DNA of 64,000 nucleotides from an uncultured Cyclobacteriaceae bacterium. Its GTDB lineage: Bacteria > Bacteroidota > Bacteroidia > Cytophagales > Cyclobacteriaceae. This document shows, one piece after another, positions 24,605 to 34,012 of the stretch. A model generated the notes under the pieces. The model ran no database searches and was not told the DNA's origin. It saw only the letters and a list, made by a program, of their open reading frames with translations. A program made the position numbers and the translations under genes. The stretch lies in NCBI GenBank assembly GCA_947492745.1, contig CANLOE010000015.1, forward strand, positions 1-64,000. Reading direction: 5' to 3'. Numbering within the stretch: position 1 is the stretch's first letter; the number at the start of each line of letters is the position of its first letter.

Positions 24605-26935
24605 CTAGCTTTTCTTTTTTGCTTTTGTGGCACGACCTTTCTTTTCCGGTGTCTTTTCGGCCAGGTCCAAACATTCTGCTAGGGTAAGGTCCTCAGGAGC
24701 TTTGTCCTTGGGGATTTTAACATTTTTCTTTCCTACTTTGATGTAGGGGCCATAGCGTCCCTTCAATATCTGTACATCGGGATTTTCTTCGAAGGATTTG
24801 ATGAATTTTTCAGCATCTGCCTTCCTTTTTTTCTCTATGAGGTCTATAGCTGCCGCTTCATCGATGGTAAAGGGGTCTTCCTCTTTGGGAATCGACACAA
24901 ACTTACCATCATGTCGGATGTAGGGTCCGAACCTACCGATAGCAGCGGTCATCGGTTTGTCTTCGAACAAGCCCACTTCCCTAGGCAATTTGAACAGCTC
25001 TAGAGCATCTTCTAAAGTAATGCTCTCAATGAACTGGCCTTTGCGTAAGCTGGCATACTTGGGCTTTTCGGCTTCCTCGTCCTCACTGGTCTCTCCCAAT
25101 TGCGCTATTGGGCCGAATTTCCCTAGGCGTACCAGAACGGTCTTGCCCGTCTTAGGATCTACGCCCAGCTCTCTGGAACTGCCCACGGAAGATCTTTCGA
25201 TGTTTTCGGTGGTTTCTACCCTAGAGTGAAATTGATTGTAGAAGTCACCGATCATTTTGTCCCATGGTTTTTGCCCTTGAGCGATTTCATCGAATTCCTT
25301 CTCCACGTCTGCCGTAAAGGAAAAATTGGTCACGTCGGGAAAATGCTCTACCAAAAAGTCGTTGACTACCATCGCTACATTGGTAGGGAAAAGTTTGTTC
25401 TTTTCCGCTCCCGTGATTTCGGTTTTCACCTCATCACTTATCTTACCTTCCTTTAGAGTGATGATTTTGTACTCCCGTTCTTTACCTTCTCTGAACTCTT
25501 TGATGACATAGTTTCGTTTTTGGATGGTAGAGATGGTCGGTGCATAGGTAGAAGGTCTTCCGATGCCCATTTCTTCCAACTGCTTGACCAGACTTGCTTC
25601 CGTAAATCTTGCCGGAGGCCTTGAGAAGCCTTGTTTGGCACGCATCGTAGAAAGTGCCAGCGATTGTCCTACAGTCAATGGGGGCAACATACCACTTTTT
25701 TCCTCACCCTCTTCATCATCGGTAGATTCTAGGTAAACTTTCAGGAAACCTTCGAAGGTAATTACCTCACCTTTAGCAGATAAGGTCTCTTCGGTCGTGG
25801 ATATACCTATTGTGGCCGTTGTTTTTTCCAGTTTTGCGTCGGACATCTGAGAAGCAATGGCCCTCTTCCAGATCAGCTCATAAAGTCGTTGTCCACCACG
25901 GTCATCACTGGCATCCTGAAGTGAAAAGTCAGTAGGGCGGATAGCTTCGTGAGCTTCTTGTGCAGAATTGGATTTGGTCTTGTACTTTCTGGTCTGGACA
26001 TACTCACTACCATAAGCTTTAGTGATTTCTCCCGTAGCGGCCGATACAGCCTCATCGGATAGGTTGACGGAGTCGGTCCTCATATAGGATATCTTACCCG
26101 CTTCATACAGACGCTGTGCCAGGGTCATGGTCTGCGATACAGAGAATCCCAGTTTGCGACTGGCTTCCTGTTGTAAGGTGGAAGTCGTAAATGGGGGGGC
26201 AGGTGATTTTTTAGCAGGTTTCTTTTGCAGGTCCTTGATATCGAACTCCGCACCGCTACACCTTTCAAGGAAAGATTGCGCTTCTTCCTCTGATGAGAAT
26301 TTTTTGGGTAACTCGGCATGTAATTCTTTGCCGCCCTCAAGGTCGAATACCGCAGTGATCTTGTAGGAAGATTTGGCCTCGAACTTATCAATGGCGCGTT
26401 CGCGCTCGACAACCAAGCGTACGGCAACAGACTGTACGCGACCCGCGGAAAGGCCCGTTTTTATCTTTTTCCACAAGATGGGAGAGAGCTCAAAACCAAC
26501 CAATCGGTCGAGTACTCTCCGTGCCTGTTGTGCATTGACCAAATCTATATCGATACCTCTAGGGTTTTGTATAGCTCGCTCGATGGCACTCTTGGTAATC
26601 TCACGGAAGACTATCCTGCGTGTATTATTATCCTGTAGTTTTAAGGCTTCTTTAAGATGCCATGAAATAGCTTCACCCTCGCGGTCATCATCACTTGCTA
26701 GGAACACCGTCTCGGCCTCCTTGGTCAGCTTCTTCAACTCCTTAATGACCTCCTTCTTATCTTTAGTGACTTCATAGGTAGGTTTGAAACCATTCTCAAC
26801 ATCTATAGCATTATTACCCTTGGGTAAGTCCCTGATATGACCATAACTAGAGGTGACCTTATACTCTTTGCCAAGATAACCTTCAATGGTTTTTGCCTTG
26901 GCGGGGGACTCTACGATTACTAGATTTTTAGACAT
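24605..26935 (-). CDS. topA: DNA topoisomerase I
   Basis: 776 residues, type IA. The Toprim domain has VESPAKAKTIEGYLG and the DDDRE acid cluster (82-86). The catalytic tyrosine is Y284 in KISYMRTDS. FTEASLVKQLEEMGIGRPSTYA follows. The C-terminus carries three topoisomerase-type repeat units (for example RFGPYIRHDGKF and GRYGPYIKVGKK) and a basic tail, replacing the zinc fingers of the E. coli enzyme, as is common in Bacteroidota. It relaxes negative supercoils. Divergent from the SixA-like gene. Confidence 0.97.
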   Translation of the reverse strand: MSKNLVIVESPAKAKTIEGYLGKEYKVTSSYGHIRDLPKGNNAIDVENGFKPTYEVTKDKKEVIKELKKLTKEAETVFLASDDDREGEAISWHLKEALKLQDNNTRRIVFREITKSAIERAIQNPRGIDIDLVNAQQARRVLDRLVGFELSPILWKKIKTGLSAGRVQSVAVRLVVERERAIDKFEAKSSYKITAVFDLEGGKELHAELPKKFSSEEEAQSFLERCSGAEFDIKDLQKKPAKKSPAPPFTTSTLQQEASRKLGFSVSQTMTLAQRLYEAGKISYMRTDSVNLSDEAVSAATGEITKAYGSEYVQTRKYKTKSNSAQEAHEAIRPTDFSLQDASDDRGGQRLYELIWKRAIASQMSDAKLEKTTATIGISTTEETLSAKGEVITFEGFLKVYLESTDDEEGEEKSGMLPPLTVGQSLALSTMRAKQGFSRPPARFTEASLVKQLEEMGIGRPSTYAPTISTIQKRNYVIKEFREGKEREYKIITLKEGKISDEVKTEITGAEKNKLFPTNVAMVVNDFLVEHFPDVTNFSFTADVEKEFDEIAQGQKPWDKMIGDFYNQFHSRVETTENIERSSVGSSRELGVDPKTGKTVLVRLGKFGPIAQLGETSEDEEAEKPKYASLRKGQFIESITLEDALELFKLPREVGLFEDKPMTAAIGRFGPYIRHDGKFVSIPKEEDPFTIDEAAAIDLIEKKRKADAEKFIKSFEENPDVQILKGRYGPYIKVGKKNVKIPKDKAPEDLTLAECLDLAEKTPEKKGRATKAKKKS

Positions 26936-27081
26936 TATGGGGTATCCGGTTAGGTTTCAGAACTTCTCAAATATCACTAATTTTTTCTAATTAACAATGA
27001 TATCACATTTCAATCGTTTAGAATAACTATATTTGAGCTTGTTTGTTCAATTGGCCAAAAGCATTTTCAACCTTTCTTTTT

Positions 27082-27582
27082 ATGACTAAAAATCTGTACT
27101 TGCTACGTCATGCCGAAGCACAGGAAAAACAAGCCGACCAAAAGGACATCGAACGGAAGTTGAACCCGATAGGATTGCAGAATTCTTCTCGAATGGGCAT
27201 CAACTTAAGCCATAAAGACTTATCACTGGACATGTTGTTGTGCAGCCCGGCCGTGCGGGCAAAAGAAACAGCAGTGCTTGTTGCAGAGCAGATCGGCTAT
27301 GATACCAATAGAATACATATCAACCCCGATATCTATGAGGCCTCCGTTAGGATAATGTTGCAATTGCTCAATCAATTGAAAAACGAATGGCATAATGTCT
27401 TGTTCATAGGCCATAACCCTTCTTTCTCGTATTTGTCAGAATACCTGACAGGCGAGGAGATAGGTTTCCTGTCAACTTGTGGTATCGTCCATGTCAGGTT
27501 TGACATAGTGGAGTGGAGTCAGGTTTCACAGGCTACGGGTCATCTCATTGCCTATGAGTACCCTTCTATGCTCAACTTTTAA
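27082..27582 (+). CDS. SixA-like phosphohistidine phosphatase
   Basis: Start chosen at 27082 (MTKNLYLLRHAEAQEK); the longer frame adds residues before the conserved RHA motif. About 166 residues with catalytic LLRHAEA, CSPAVRAKETA and the second histidine in VLFIGHNPSFSYL. This is the short SixA class, which dephosphorylates histidine phosphotransfer proteins in some bacteria. No two-component genes are adjacent, so the target is unknown. Confidence 0.85.
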   Translation: MTKNLYLLRHAEAQEKQADQKDIERKLNPIGLQNSSRMGINLSHKDLSLDMLLCSPAVRAKETAVLVAEQIGYDTNRIHINPDIYEASVRIMLQLLNQLKNEWHNVLFIGHNPSFSYLSEYLTGEEIGFLSTCGIVHVRFDIVEWSQVSQATGHLIAYEYPSMLNF

Positions 27583-27683
27583 TGCTACCTCACTTGGATA
27601 TCTACTCACGCTGGGTGTGATCGGGCCTTAGGTTTGTAATTCTTTTCCGAATCGCTCGTGTTAATTATGAATTTTCTTTTCAT

Positions 27684-28787
27684 TTGCAGCTGGTAACAAA
27701 AGCTAACGCATTGGAAGATAAATTACAGGTAATCGAGCATTTTGACCCTAATGGGGTAGGAGTTCAGGGCAGTTTGTTCGGTTTACCGTTTTCATCAGCT
27801 CATGCTGAGGTCATCGTTATTCCCGTACCATGGGAAGTGACAGTGTCCTATCATAAAGGAACAAGTGCCGGACCGAAAGCTATATTGGAGGCTTCCACAC
27901 AAGTAGACCTTTACTTAGAAGGCATACCCGAGGCTTGGAAAGCCGGCATATTCATGCTCCCAATTCCCGATCATCTGACTGCCGAAAATGAACGCTTTCG
28001 CCGCATGGTAGAGCAATACATCGATGGACTGACACAAGGTACTTCTGTTGTGAACGGTTTTGAGACGGAAATCATACCGAGGGTCATCGATGAGGCATGC
28101 GAACAACTGAATATCTATGTCAGGTCGCTGGCCCATCAGTACCTAGAGCAGGGTAAGTTACCTTGTGTTCTGGGAGGTGACCATAGCACCTCTCTAGGCC
28201 TGATCCGGGCGCTGGCCGAACGTCACCGTAACTTCGGAGTACTACAGATCGATGCACATGCCGATCTACGCAAGAGTTATGAGAACTTTAAGTACTCACA
28301 TGCATCCGCTATGTACAATGTTCTCCGACTACCTGCTGTCTCCAAACTGGTACAAGTGGGGCTCCGGGACTGCTGTGAAGAAGAGATAAAACGTATCCAT
28401 AACTCCCAAGGGAAAATTATTGGTTTTTTCGACCAAGCCCTACGTCGAGAGCTCTATGAAGGTCGGCTCTGGTCTGAAATCTGCGATACCATTATCGATC
28501 AATTGCCCAAGTACGTGTACATTAGTTTTGATATCGATGGACTGGATCCCCGTTACTGTCCAAGTACAGGTACCCCCGTGCCCGGGGGGCTGGACTATAG
28601 CGAAGCTCTATACCTCATTCGCGCATTGGTCAATTCGGGTAGGGTAATCATCGGTTTCGATTTGGTAGAGGTGGCTTCTTCCCCTGAACACAGTGACTGG
28701 GATGCCAATGTAGGCGCAAGACTGCTTTATCAACTCAGTAGCCTAATGGCCGTGTCCCAAGGACGCTTACGTTTCGGACATTTGTAG
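27684..28787 (+). CDS. Ureohydrolase family protein (arginase/agmatinase/formimidoylglutamase)
   Basis: 367 residues with all metal-binding blocks of the arginase fold: GGDHSTSLG, QIDAHADLR and SFDIDGLDPRYCPSTGTPVPGG, plus a final GFDLVEV. The two-Mn site is complete. Family members hydrolyse arginine, agmatine or N-formimidoylglutamate; the sequence alone does not decide between them. The annotated start is TTG at 27684; an ATG at 27667 is in another frame. No neighbouring arginine or histidine pathway gene helps. Confidence 0.88.
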   Translation: MQLVTKANALEDKLQVIEHFDPNGVGVQGSLFGLPFSSAHAEVIVIPVPWEVTVSYHKGTSAGPKAILEASTQVDLYLEGIPEAWKAGIFMLPIPDHLTAENERFRRMVEQYIDGLTQGTSVVNGFETEIIPRVIDEACEQLNIYVRSLAHQYLEQGKLPCVLGGDHSTSLGLIRALAERHRNFGVLQIDAHADLRKSYENFKYSHASAMYNVLRLPAVSKLVQVGLRDCCEEEIKRIHNSQGKIIGFFDQALRRELYEGRLWSEICDTIIDQLPKYVYISFDIDGLDPRYCPSTGTPVPGGLDYSEALYLIRALVNSGRVIIGFDLVEVASSPEHSDWDANVGARLLYQLSSLMAVSQGRLRFGHL

Positions 28788-28995
28788 GAAGTCATATAAG
28801 CACCGCCGTTTTGATGTTAAGCCTAGGCACAATTGGTCTGAGAAAGAAGAGAATAGCCATAGAAAAAACACGCTTTCACCCTGAATTCACTAATGACTTT
28901 GACACAAGTCACCCCCGAAGTGACACCACCGAAGCGTTTGTCGGATTACTCATTCTATTTTATCTTGAGTATAAACAATCGCGGCATTTCTGTTG

Positions 28996-29164
28996 AACCC
29001 TAATCATGCGTTGGAGCTTCGTAACGAGGATTTAAATAGCAATAAATCAGAGAGTTTTACCGGATTCAGCGTAGCACCGCTATGGTGAACTCAATAAACT
29101 TAGTGCAAGGACCGGTTTGCAGCTATTTAGATCCGCAGTAGATTTTCCAATACATGATCCGGTT
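28996..29164 (+). repeat. Family A inverted-repeat element (simple copy 1)
   Basis: About 169 bp, bounded by AACCCTAATCATGCGTTGGA and CCAATACATGATCCGGTT, which are inverted repeats. The inside has a small hairpin AGCACCGCTATGGTG and the segment ACCGGTTTGCAGCTATTTAGATCCGC, the uninterrupted version of the site that carries family B in other copies. Other copies: 31903, 38676, 49401, 55525 and 60748. Confidence 0.85.
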
Positions 29165-29280
29165 TTAATACTCGGTCCTATTCAAAATAAGTGATATCAG
29201 ATTTTAAACATAATTTCAAAACAGTCTCAAAGTCACAGAATCATCTTGTCCCAAATCAATTGCGTTTAGGTATAAATCAG
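29165..29280 (-). repeat. Family D fragment plus short piece of the island-flanking repeat
   Basis: Positions 29165-29235 match 19868-19925 in reverse. Directly next to it, about 29246-29276 (CTTGTCCCAAATCAATTGCGTTT) resembles the inner end of the 5052-5222 / 14119-14289 repeat. From 29280 to the acyltransferase start at 29540 I see nothing else. Confidence 0.5.
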
Positions 29281-29539
29281 GTTTTTTTCAAACCCCAAGA
29301 ATACAGGCCTACACTTCTTCCGATAGGTATATTTTCAATGATAAAGATACATTTTTAAATATTCTTTGAAAATATCGATCTGTAGTATATACAATGGTAT
29401 TTATAGGGTTGAATGGCTGATGATTTTGTATATCCTTCAAGAAAACACCTAAGGTTTGCCGGTAACCCTACAGAGGCTTTTTTAAAATTGAAAATATCGA
29501 TAACCAATATGGATTTGCTACCGTTCTAAGGATAATATC

Positions 29540-30643
29540 ATGGGAAATAAAGTAGGTATGCAGAGAACACATTCTCTAGATTTGTTGCGGTTGATAGCTG
29601 CTTTTTTTGTGGTCATCCTTCATTGTAATTTGGGCAAGACTCCTGAAGAGGTACAGTTTTACCTAAGACTGTCGGGGCGATGGGCGGTTCCTTTTTTCTT
29701 TTTGGTCAGCGGTTACCTATTTGCTAAAGGCTACGCCCGACGGCAAGATGTCCAACTGACCAATACATTGAAGAAATTGCTTGATCTTTTTGTCATTTTA
29801 TTATTGGTATACCTTCCATTAGGTCTTGGAGGTCTTGCTTTGGGGTGGATTTCACTTGAAGAGCTATTTACTTTCAGAAGACTGATCTCGGGCATGTGGT
29901 ACCATACTTGGTTTGTAGGGGCGATGATTTTCGGTTATTTGATACTCTGGTATTTTTTGTACAACCGTCTTGAAAGACTACTGCCGATCCTATCCTGTGT
30001 TCTTCTGGCCTTGGTACTGTTGAGCGATACCTACAGTTTTGTGCTGCACGATCATGTCCTGGATCAAAAGGTGTTTCGCTACCTGATGGCTACCCCATTC
30101 CTGTATATAGGTTATTTCCTGTCCTCTCAAGAGGTACATTTTAAAAGCAAGCTATTTCCTTGGTCACTGATTTTCAGCGGTGCAGTGGTACAGCTCATAG
30201 AGTCACATTTTATCCCGGTGATATCAGGAAATGCTTGGGTCGATCCTCAGTTTTTTGGAGGCACGACCTTACTGGTATTGGGCGTTTTCATACTATTTAT
30301 GGAATGGAACACTATTCCCGACAATATATATTCCAGATTTGGCAGGCACTATTCATTACCGATATACCTCTATCACCCCTTGTTCAATGTATTGTTTTTT
30401 AATGCCATGAAACTGGTGATGGCAGATATAGACCCATTGTTGTACATTTCCCCTTTATTAAGTTTTATAGGTACATCGCTATGCCTATGGCTCATCGATA
30501 AGAAACTGCCCACATTGTACAAACTGTTGCTGGGAGACTTTATCGGTTTTCAGGAAAACATGGGCAAGGTATGGAAGATGAGAGGACTGAAAGGCCAAGG
30601 GCCGATTCAGATCAACGCTCTAGTGAAGCGGTTCAAGATATAA
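29540..30643 (+). CDS. Acyltransferase family 3 integral membrane protein
   Basis: 367 residues with about ten hydrophobic segments. The N-terminus has SLDLLRLIAAFFVVILHC, the R...H signature of OafA-like acyltransferases. Other blocks are WAVPFFFLVSGYLF and, late, LPIYLYHPLFNVL. Such enzymes acetylate or acylate cell-surface sugars, lipids or peptides at the inner membrane. No glycan genes adjoin it, so the substrate cannot be inferred. Confidence 0.88.
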   Translation: MGNKVGMQRTHSLDLLRLIAAFFVVILHCNLGKTPEEVQFYLRLSGRWAVPFFFLVSGYLFAKGYARRQDVQLTNTLKKLLDLFVILLLVYLPLGLGGLALGWISLEELFTFRRLISGMWYHTWFVGAMIFGYLILWYFLYNRLERLLPILSCVLLALVLLSDTYSFVLHDHVLDQKVFRYLMATPFLYIGYFLSSQEVHFKSKLFPWSLIFSGAVVQLIESHFIPVISGNAWVDPQFFGGTTLLVLGVFILFMEWNTIPDNIYSRFGRHYSLPIYLYHPLFNVLFFNAMKLVMADIDPLLYISPLLSFIGTSLCLWLIDKKLPTLYKLLLGDFIGFQENMGKVWKMRGLKGQGPIQINALVKRFKI

Positions 30644-30695
30644 TCCTGTAACCGGTCAGGCTTAATAGGACTCGTCCAGAGATTCAGGGATGAAA

Positions 30696-30720
30696 TCCAG
30701 TGGCCCAATAGACCACTGGA
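30696..30720. terminator. Hairpin between convergent genes
   Basis: TCCAGTGG and CCACTGGA form an 8-bp stem around a 9-base loop. It lies between the convergent acyltransferase and NTF2-like genes. There is no strong T run, so a terminator role is only likely by position. Confidence 0.4.
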
Positions 30721-30733
30721 TATACATTGGTTA

Positions 30734-31117
30734 CTACCCTTGTTCCTGTTGCTGGGGAGGTGCATTGTAGTAGAATTTCTCTTCTATAATTTGGCCATCC
30801 TGCCATTTTTGAACGGCAACTTCTTCCATTTTCATTCTGTTTCCACCCTGAAAAGTGATATCCATCCAAGTTTCAGCTGTCGAGACACCCGCTGACTCGT
30901 CTGCGCACACAGAAGAACATCCGGCACCATGCACCTCCTGTACCATTCCTTCCCATTGTTTGATAGCCTCTCTTTGGGCAGACTTGCCATTTCTGACCTC
31001 GCCCGTAGGTATTTCATGAACTTTTACATCTTCATGATAGTACTTTTCGAAAGCGTCCTGCGCTTTGCCTTCTCCCATCATTTGTTGTAATTGCTTTGCA
31101 TTTTCTAAAACAGACAT
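30734..31117 (-). CDS. SnoaL/NTF2-like protein
   Basis: 127 residues starting with a helix and the segment FEKYYHEDVKVHEIPTGEVRNGK, typical of the cone-shaped NTF2-like fold. It ends in WQDGQIIEEKFYYNAPP followed by a Gln-rich tail. Family members are small hydrolases, isomerases or binding proteins. No catalytic residue can be named. Single gene; a 417-bp region without recognised genes follows upstream (31118-31534). Confidence 0.8.
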   Translation of the reverse strand: MSVLENAKQLQQMMGEGKAQDAFEKYYHEDVKVHEIPTGEVRNGKSAQREAIKQWEGMVQEVHGAGCSSVCADESAGVSTAETWMDITFQGGNRMKMEEVAVQKWQDGQIIEEKFYYNAPPQQQEQG

Positions 31118-31534
31118 AATTTTGATTTTAAGTAATTAACAATAAGTAAATTAGAATGAAAGTGTACTCCTTTTATTATCAAATGTATCGTACATTGGTT
31201 ATAATCTCTATTGGCTACATTGCCAATTAAAGAGGGTAATAGGCACATTGACTCAATGCCTATAGGGTTGTTCTCCGTAATCGGTGAGCCGGACCACCAT
31301 AAGTTCTATGGCCACCTAAGTAGGACGGTGTTGTTCATAGCTCTACAGTAAGCACTGCATAAGCCCTGTCATCGTCTACCGTCCGAAAAAGGTATCCGAT
31401 TACACGTAATTCGACACCACAGGAAAACGAAATACCGACAAAACCTATCTGGTATTCGGCACTATTTTTATGCTTCCCCCATCAAATACTTGATTTCGAA
31501 AAATCAATAAATTACGATATTCTATACAATACTA
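31118..31534. other. Gene-free stretch
   Basis: Nothing recognisable. One reverse frame (about 31339-31475) stays open for ~45 codons and reads protein-like (IGFVGISFSCGVELRVIGYL), possibly a gene remnant. No repeat family member is present. Confidence 0.35.
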
Positions 31535-31830
31535 TTGAAAATGATGAATATTACTATACTCGTTCCCAATGCCGATCTTATTATAAGCTCAATCAGCGGC
31601 ACTTTAGAAATTTTCAATAAAGTAAATACTTTTCATAGAGCAAGCAATCCAGAGACGGGTATTTTTTTCAATGTGTTCTTTGTTGGTAATGTAACCGAGA
31701 GATACCACTTTTTGGCCAGTTATGACTTGTGCGGTATGGTCCGCATCGATTGAAGGAATTCCCGCCGGACCTTTTGGTAGTGCCTGCTTTCGACAGTAAT
31801 CCCAAAATGGCCTTTATAGAAAACGAATGA
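31535..31830 (+). pseudogene. Remnant of a GlxA/DJ-1-type regulator
   Basis: The first 72 codons (MNITILVPNADLIISSISGTL...FFVGNVTERYHF) match the start of a DJ-1/PfpI domain as found in GlxA-like AraC regulators. After a frame change near 31753 the next frame continues with PDLLVVPAFDSNP, the expected next strand, then stops at ~31830. The elbow, the rest of the domain and the AraC HTH are missing. A family A/B composite lies 75 bp downstream. Confidence 0.6.
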
Positions 31831-31902
31831 CTGATAGCTCTACTGAAAAGCTGTCGTGATGAAGGAGCCGGTCTCAGTTACCGTAACCTTATCCGAAGAT
31901 TT

Positions 31903-32235
31903 AACCCGAATCATGCGTTGGGACTTCGTAACGAAGGTTTACATATCCATAAATCAGGGCATTTTATTGGATCTGTCATAGCACCGCTATGGTGAATTCA
32001 GAAAACGTAGTGCAACGACCGGTTTGCAGCTATTTATACAAATTTGGGTTTTCAACTGTCGTATAAGATTCCGCTGGTCATTTTGTTTCAATCAAGGCGA
32101 GAACCGCAGGGATAGCAGCGCTATCCCGAGGATTGTCAACGCAGAGTGAAGCTAAATGAACAAGAAGATATGCGATATTTAAAAGCTAAGTTTGTATTGG
32201 ATCCGCAGTAGATTTTCCGATGCATGATCCGGATT
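31903..32235 (+). repeat. Family A element carrying nested family B (composite 1)
   Basis: A family A element whose ends (AACCCGAATCATGCGTTGGG, GATGCATGATCCGGATT) flank a family B insertion at 32037-32196. Its 3' end abuts a family C element, so three families lie in a row. Confidence 0.85.
32037..32196 (+). repeat. Family B element nested in family A (copy 1)
   Basis: 160 bp from TACAAATTTGGG to GCTAAGTTTGTA. It interrupts the A sequence GCTATTTA/GATCCGC. The left flank is TTA and the right flank TTG, consistent with a 3-bp target duplication that has since mutated. Confidence 0.85.
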
Positions 32236-32411
32236 TAACCCAAAATGATCAATAGCCCTCCTATTCCGAGTATAAATTGCTTCAAGATCAGTAGTTTTAC
32301 GCTGCGCAGGTTTTATACCTTAATCATCCATTAAACCTCCTCACCTGGACCGTTGATTTTAGTGTACTTTATGTCCTCATCACGAAATCCTATTGATCGA
32401 TTTGGATTTAA
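32234..32411 (-). repeat. Family C element (copy 2)
   Basis: Starts TTAACCCAAAATGATCAATAG and ends CCTATTGATCGATTTGGATT. The inside contains TTTTACGCTGCGCAGG, the reverse of the block in copy 1. From 32412 to 32764 no gene is evident, though one forward frame (about 32490-32646) reads protein-like to a stop. Confidence 0.7.
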
Positions 32412-32764
32412 GAAACTACCTCCAACACGCCCATGAAATACTGTCTGCGAGTAGGATAGAGGCCTCTAAAAAGGTGCTGGAAAGGGTACTCTTGGTGTCG
32501 GTGATGCGATGTACGATGCCGGCAAAAGGGTTGTTTCCGCTATTGTCATGGATGGATTGACCATTATGGATATTCATGCTGTACACAGCTTTCCGAGGAG
32601 AAATTATATCGTCCGGGAAGGAGTAATTGCGATGGGTGATAAATAGGGGTTTGTACTACCTGCCACTGTTTTTCCTGTTATACAGGTTTTAGCTGTGCAT
32701 AAAGATTGCGCAGCAGTGCTTTTCCTTTGTGATAGAGAAAGCAGAACAATGAACTCGATTGGAA

Positions 32765-33805
32765 ATGATAAATGAAATGGACAGGACACTGTTGGAGAAA
32801 ATGCTACAGGGCGGTTATGTCAACGTAAGGCAACACCCGAAAGAAGACCTTTTTATCTATAATTATAGTTCCAAGACTCAATTTGAAAAAGCCTGGAACG
32901 ATGTCACCTTACAATGTCGGGGCTTGATCATGGATGCGCAGGGTAGGGTAGTAGCTCGGCCTTTTCCGAAATTCTTTAATTTGGGCGAGGTAGCACCACA
33001 GACTATCCCAAAAGAACCTTTTGAAGTCTATGAGAAGATGGACGGTTCCTTGGGCATACTCTACTGGGTCGGCGAAGAACCGTTCATAGCCTCGAGGGCA
33101 TCTTTCACAAGTGATCAGGCAATAAAGGCCAACAGTTTACTGCACGGTAAATACAAAGATATCCTGCATCGACTCGATAGGACCATGACCTACCTTTTTG
33201 AAATCATTTACCCTGAAAATAGGATAGTGGTAGATTATGGGGAGCAGGAAGCACTGGTGCTTTTGGGAATCATAGAAGCACAGAGTGGTAAAGAATTCCC
33301 CTTGGAAGCGTTTGGTTTTCCAGTAGTCAAGCGTTATCCTGAGGTAAAGACGATACCGCAGTTGGGACAATTGGAAGAGAACAATAGAGAAGGGTTCGTG
33401 CTCCGCTTCGAAAGTGGTCTGAGACTGAAGCTGAAGTTCGAAGAATATATTCGTCTGCACCGCACTATCACCATGATGTCCTCTATCACCATCTGGGAAA
33501 ACCTCAAAACAGGCCAATCGACAGAAGCATTATTGGAAGGAGTGCCTGATGAGTTCTATACCTGGGTGAGAAGAACAGAAGCCAAACTACGCTCTAAGTA
33601 CCGCGATATTGAACAACAGGCCAAAAGCGAATTCAAAGTTCTCGCCAGTCGTAAGGAAACCGCTCTGTACTTCTTGAAGTGTGAGCATCCGCACATACTT
33701 TTCCGAATGTTGGAAGGTAAGTCTTACCAGCAGGCCATATGGAAGCAGCTTAGGCCCCAGTTCGAAAAGCCTTTTGCTGATAAGCAACTACAACAACAGG
33801 AGTAA
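32765..33805 (+). CDS. T4 Rnl1-like RNA ligase
   Basis: Start taken at ATG 32765. About 346 residues. The nucleotidyltransferase motifs appear in order: the pre-motif CRGLIMD, motif I EKMDGS with the lysine that is adenylated (about residue 91 from this start), motif III YLFEIIYP, motif IV EGFVLRF and motif V LKLKFEEY. Rnl1-type ligases seal 5'-phosphate and 3'-OH RNA ends, classically in cut tRNA anticodon loops. The next gene, 207 bp downstream on the same strand, is a Pnkp-type end-healing enzyme. Together they form a full heal-and-seal RNA repair set. Confidence 0.9.
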   Translation: MINEMDRTLLEKMLQGGYVNVRQHPKEDLFIYNYSSKTQFEKAWNDVTLQCRGLIMDAQGRVVARPFPKFFNLGEVAPQTIPKEPFEVYEKMDGSLGILYWVGEEPFIASRASFTSDQAIKANSLLHGKYKDILHRLDRTMTYLFEIIYPENRIVVDYGEQEALVLLGIIEAQSGKEFPLEAFGFPVVKRYPEVKTIPQLGQLEENNREGFVLRFESGLRLKLKFEEYIRLHRTITMMSSITIWENLKTGQSTEALLEGVPDEFYTWVRRTEAKLRSKYRDIEQQAKSEFKVLASRKETALYFLKCEHPHILFRMLEGKSYQQAIWKQLRPQFEKPFADKQLQQQE

Positions 33806-34012
33806 GCCATCGAACCTAAAATGGGGTATTTTAGAAAATTATACGTTCAAATCCTTCGAATACTGCTAAGAGACTGTTTTATAGCAATAATCAGGGTTAA
33901 GAAAGTACTCCACTTAGGATGAATGTCTTCCCTGCTAGCTCCATATGACCCATGAAAATAAATTCAATACATACATACGAAAATAAAACAGTTTCCAAAT
34001 CACTTCTACCCT

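Noticed and set aside
28996-29164. Family A/B/C repeats read as CRISPR repeats or REP sequences
   Set aside because: They are dispersed, 160-340 bp long, with terminal inverted repeats and, for B, target duplications. That fits miniature transposable elements better.
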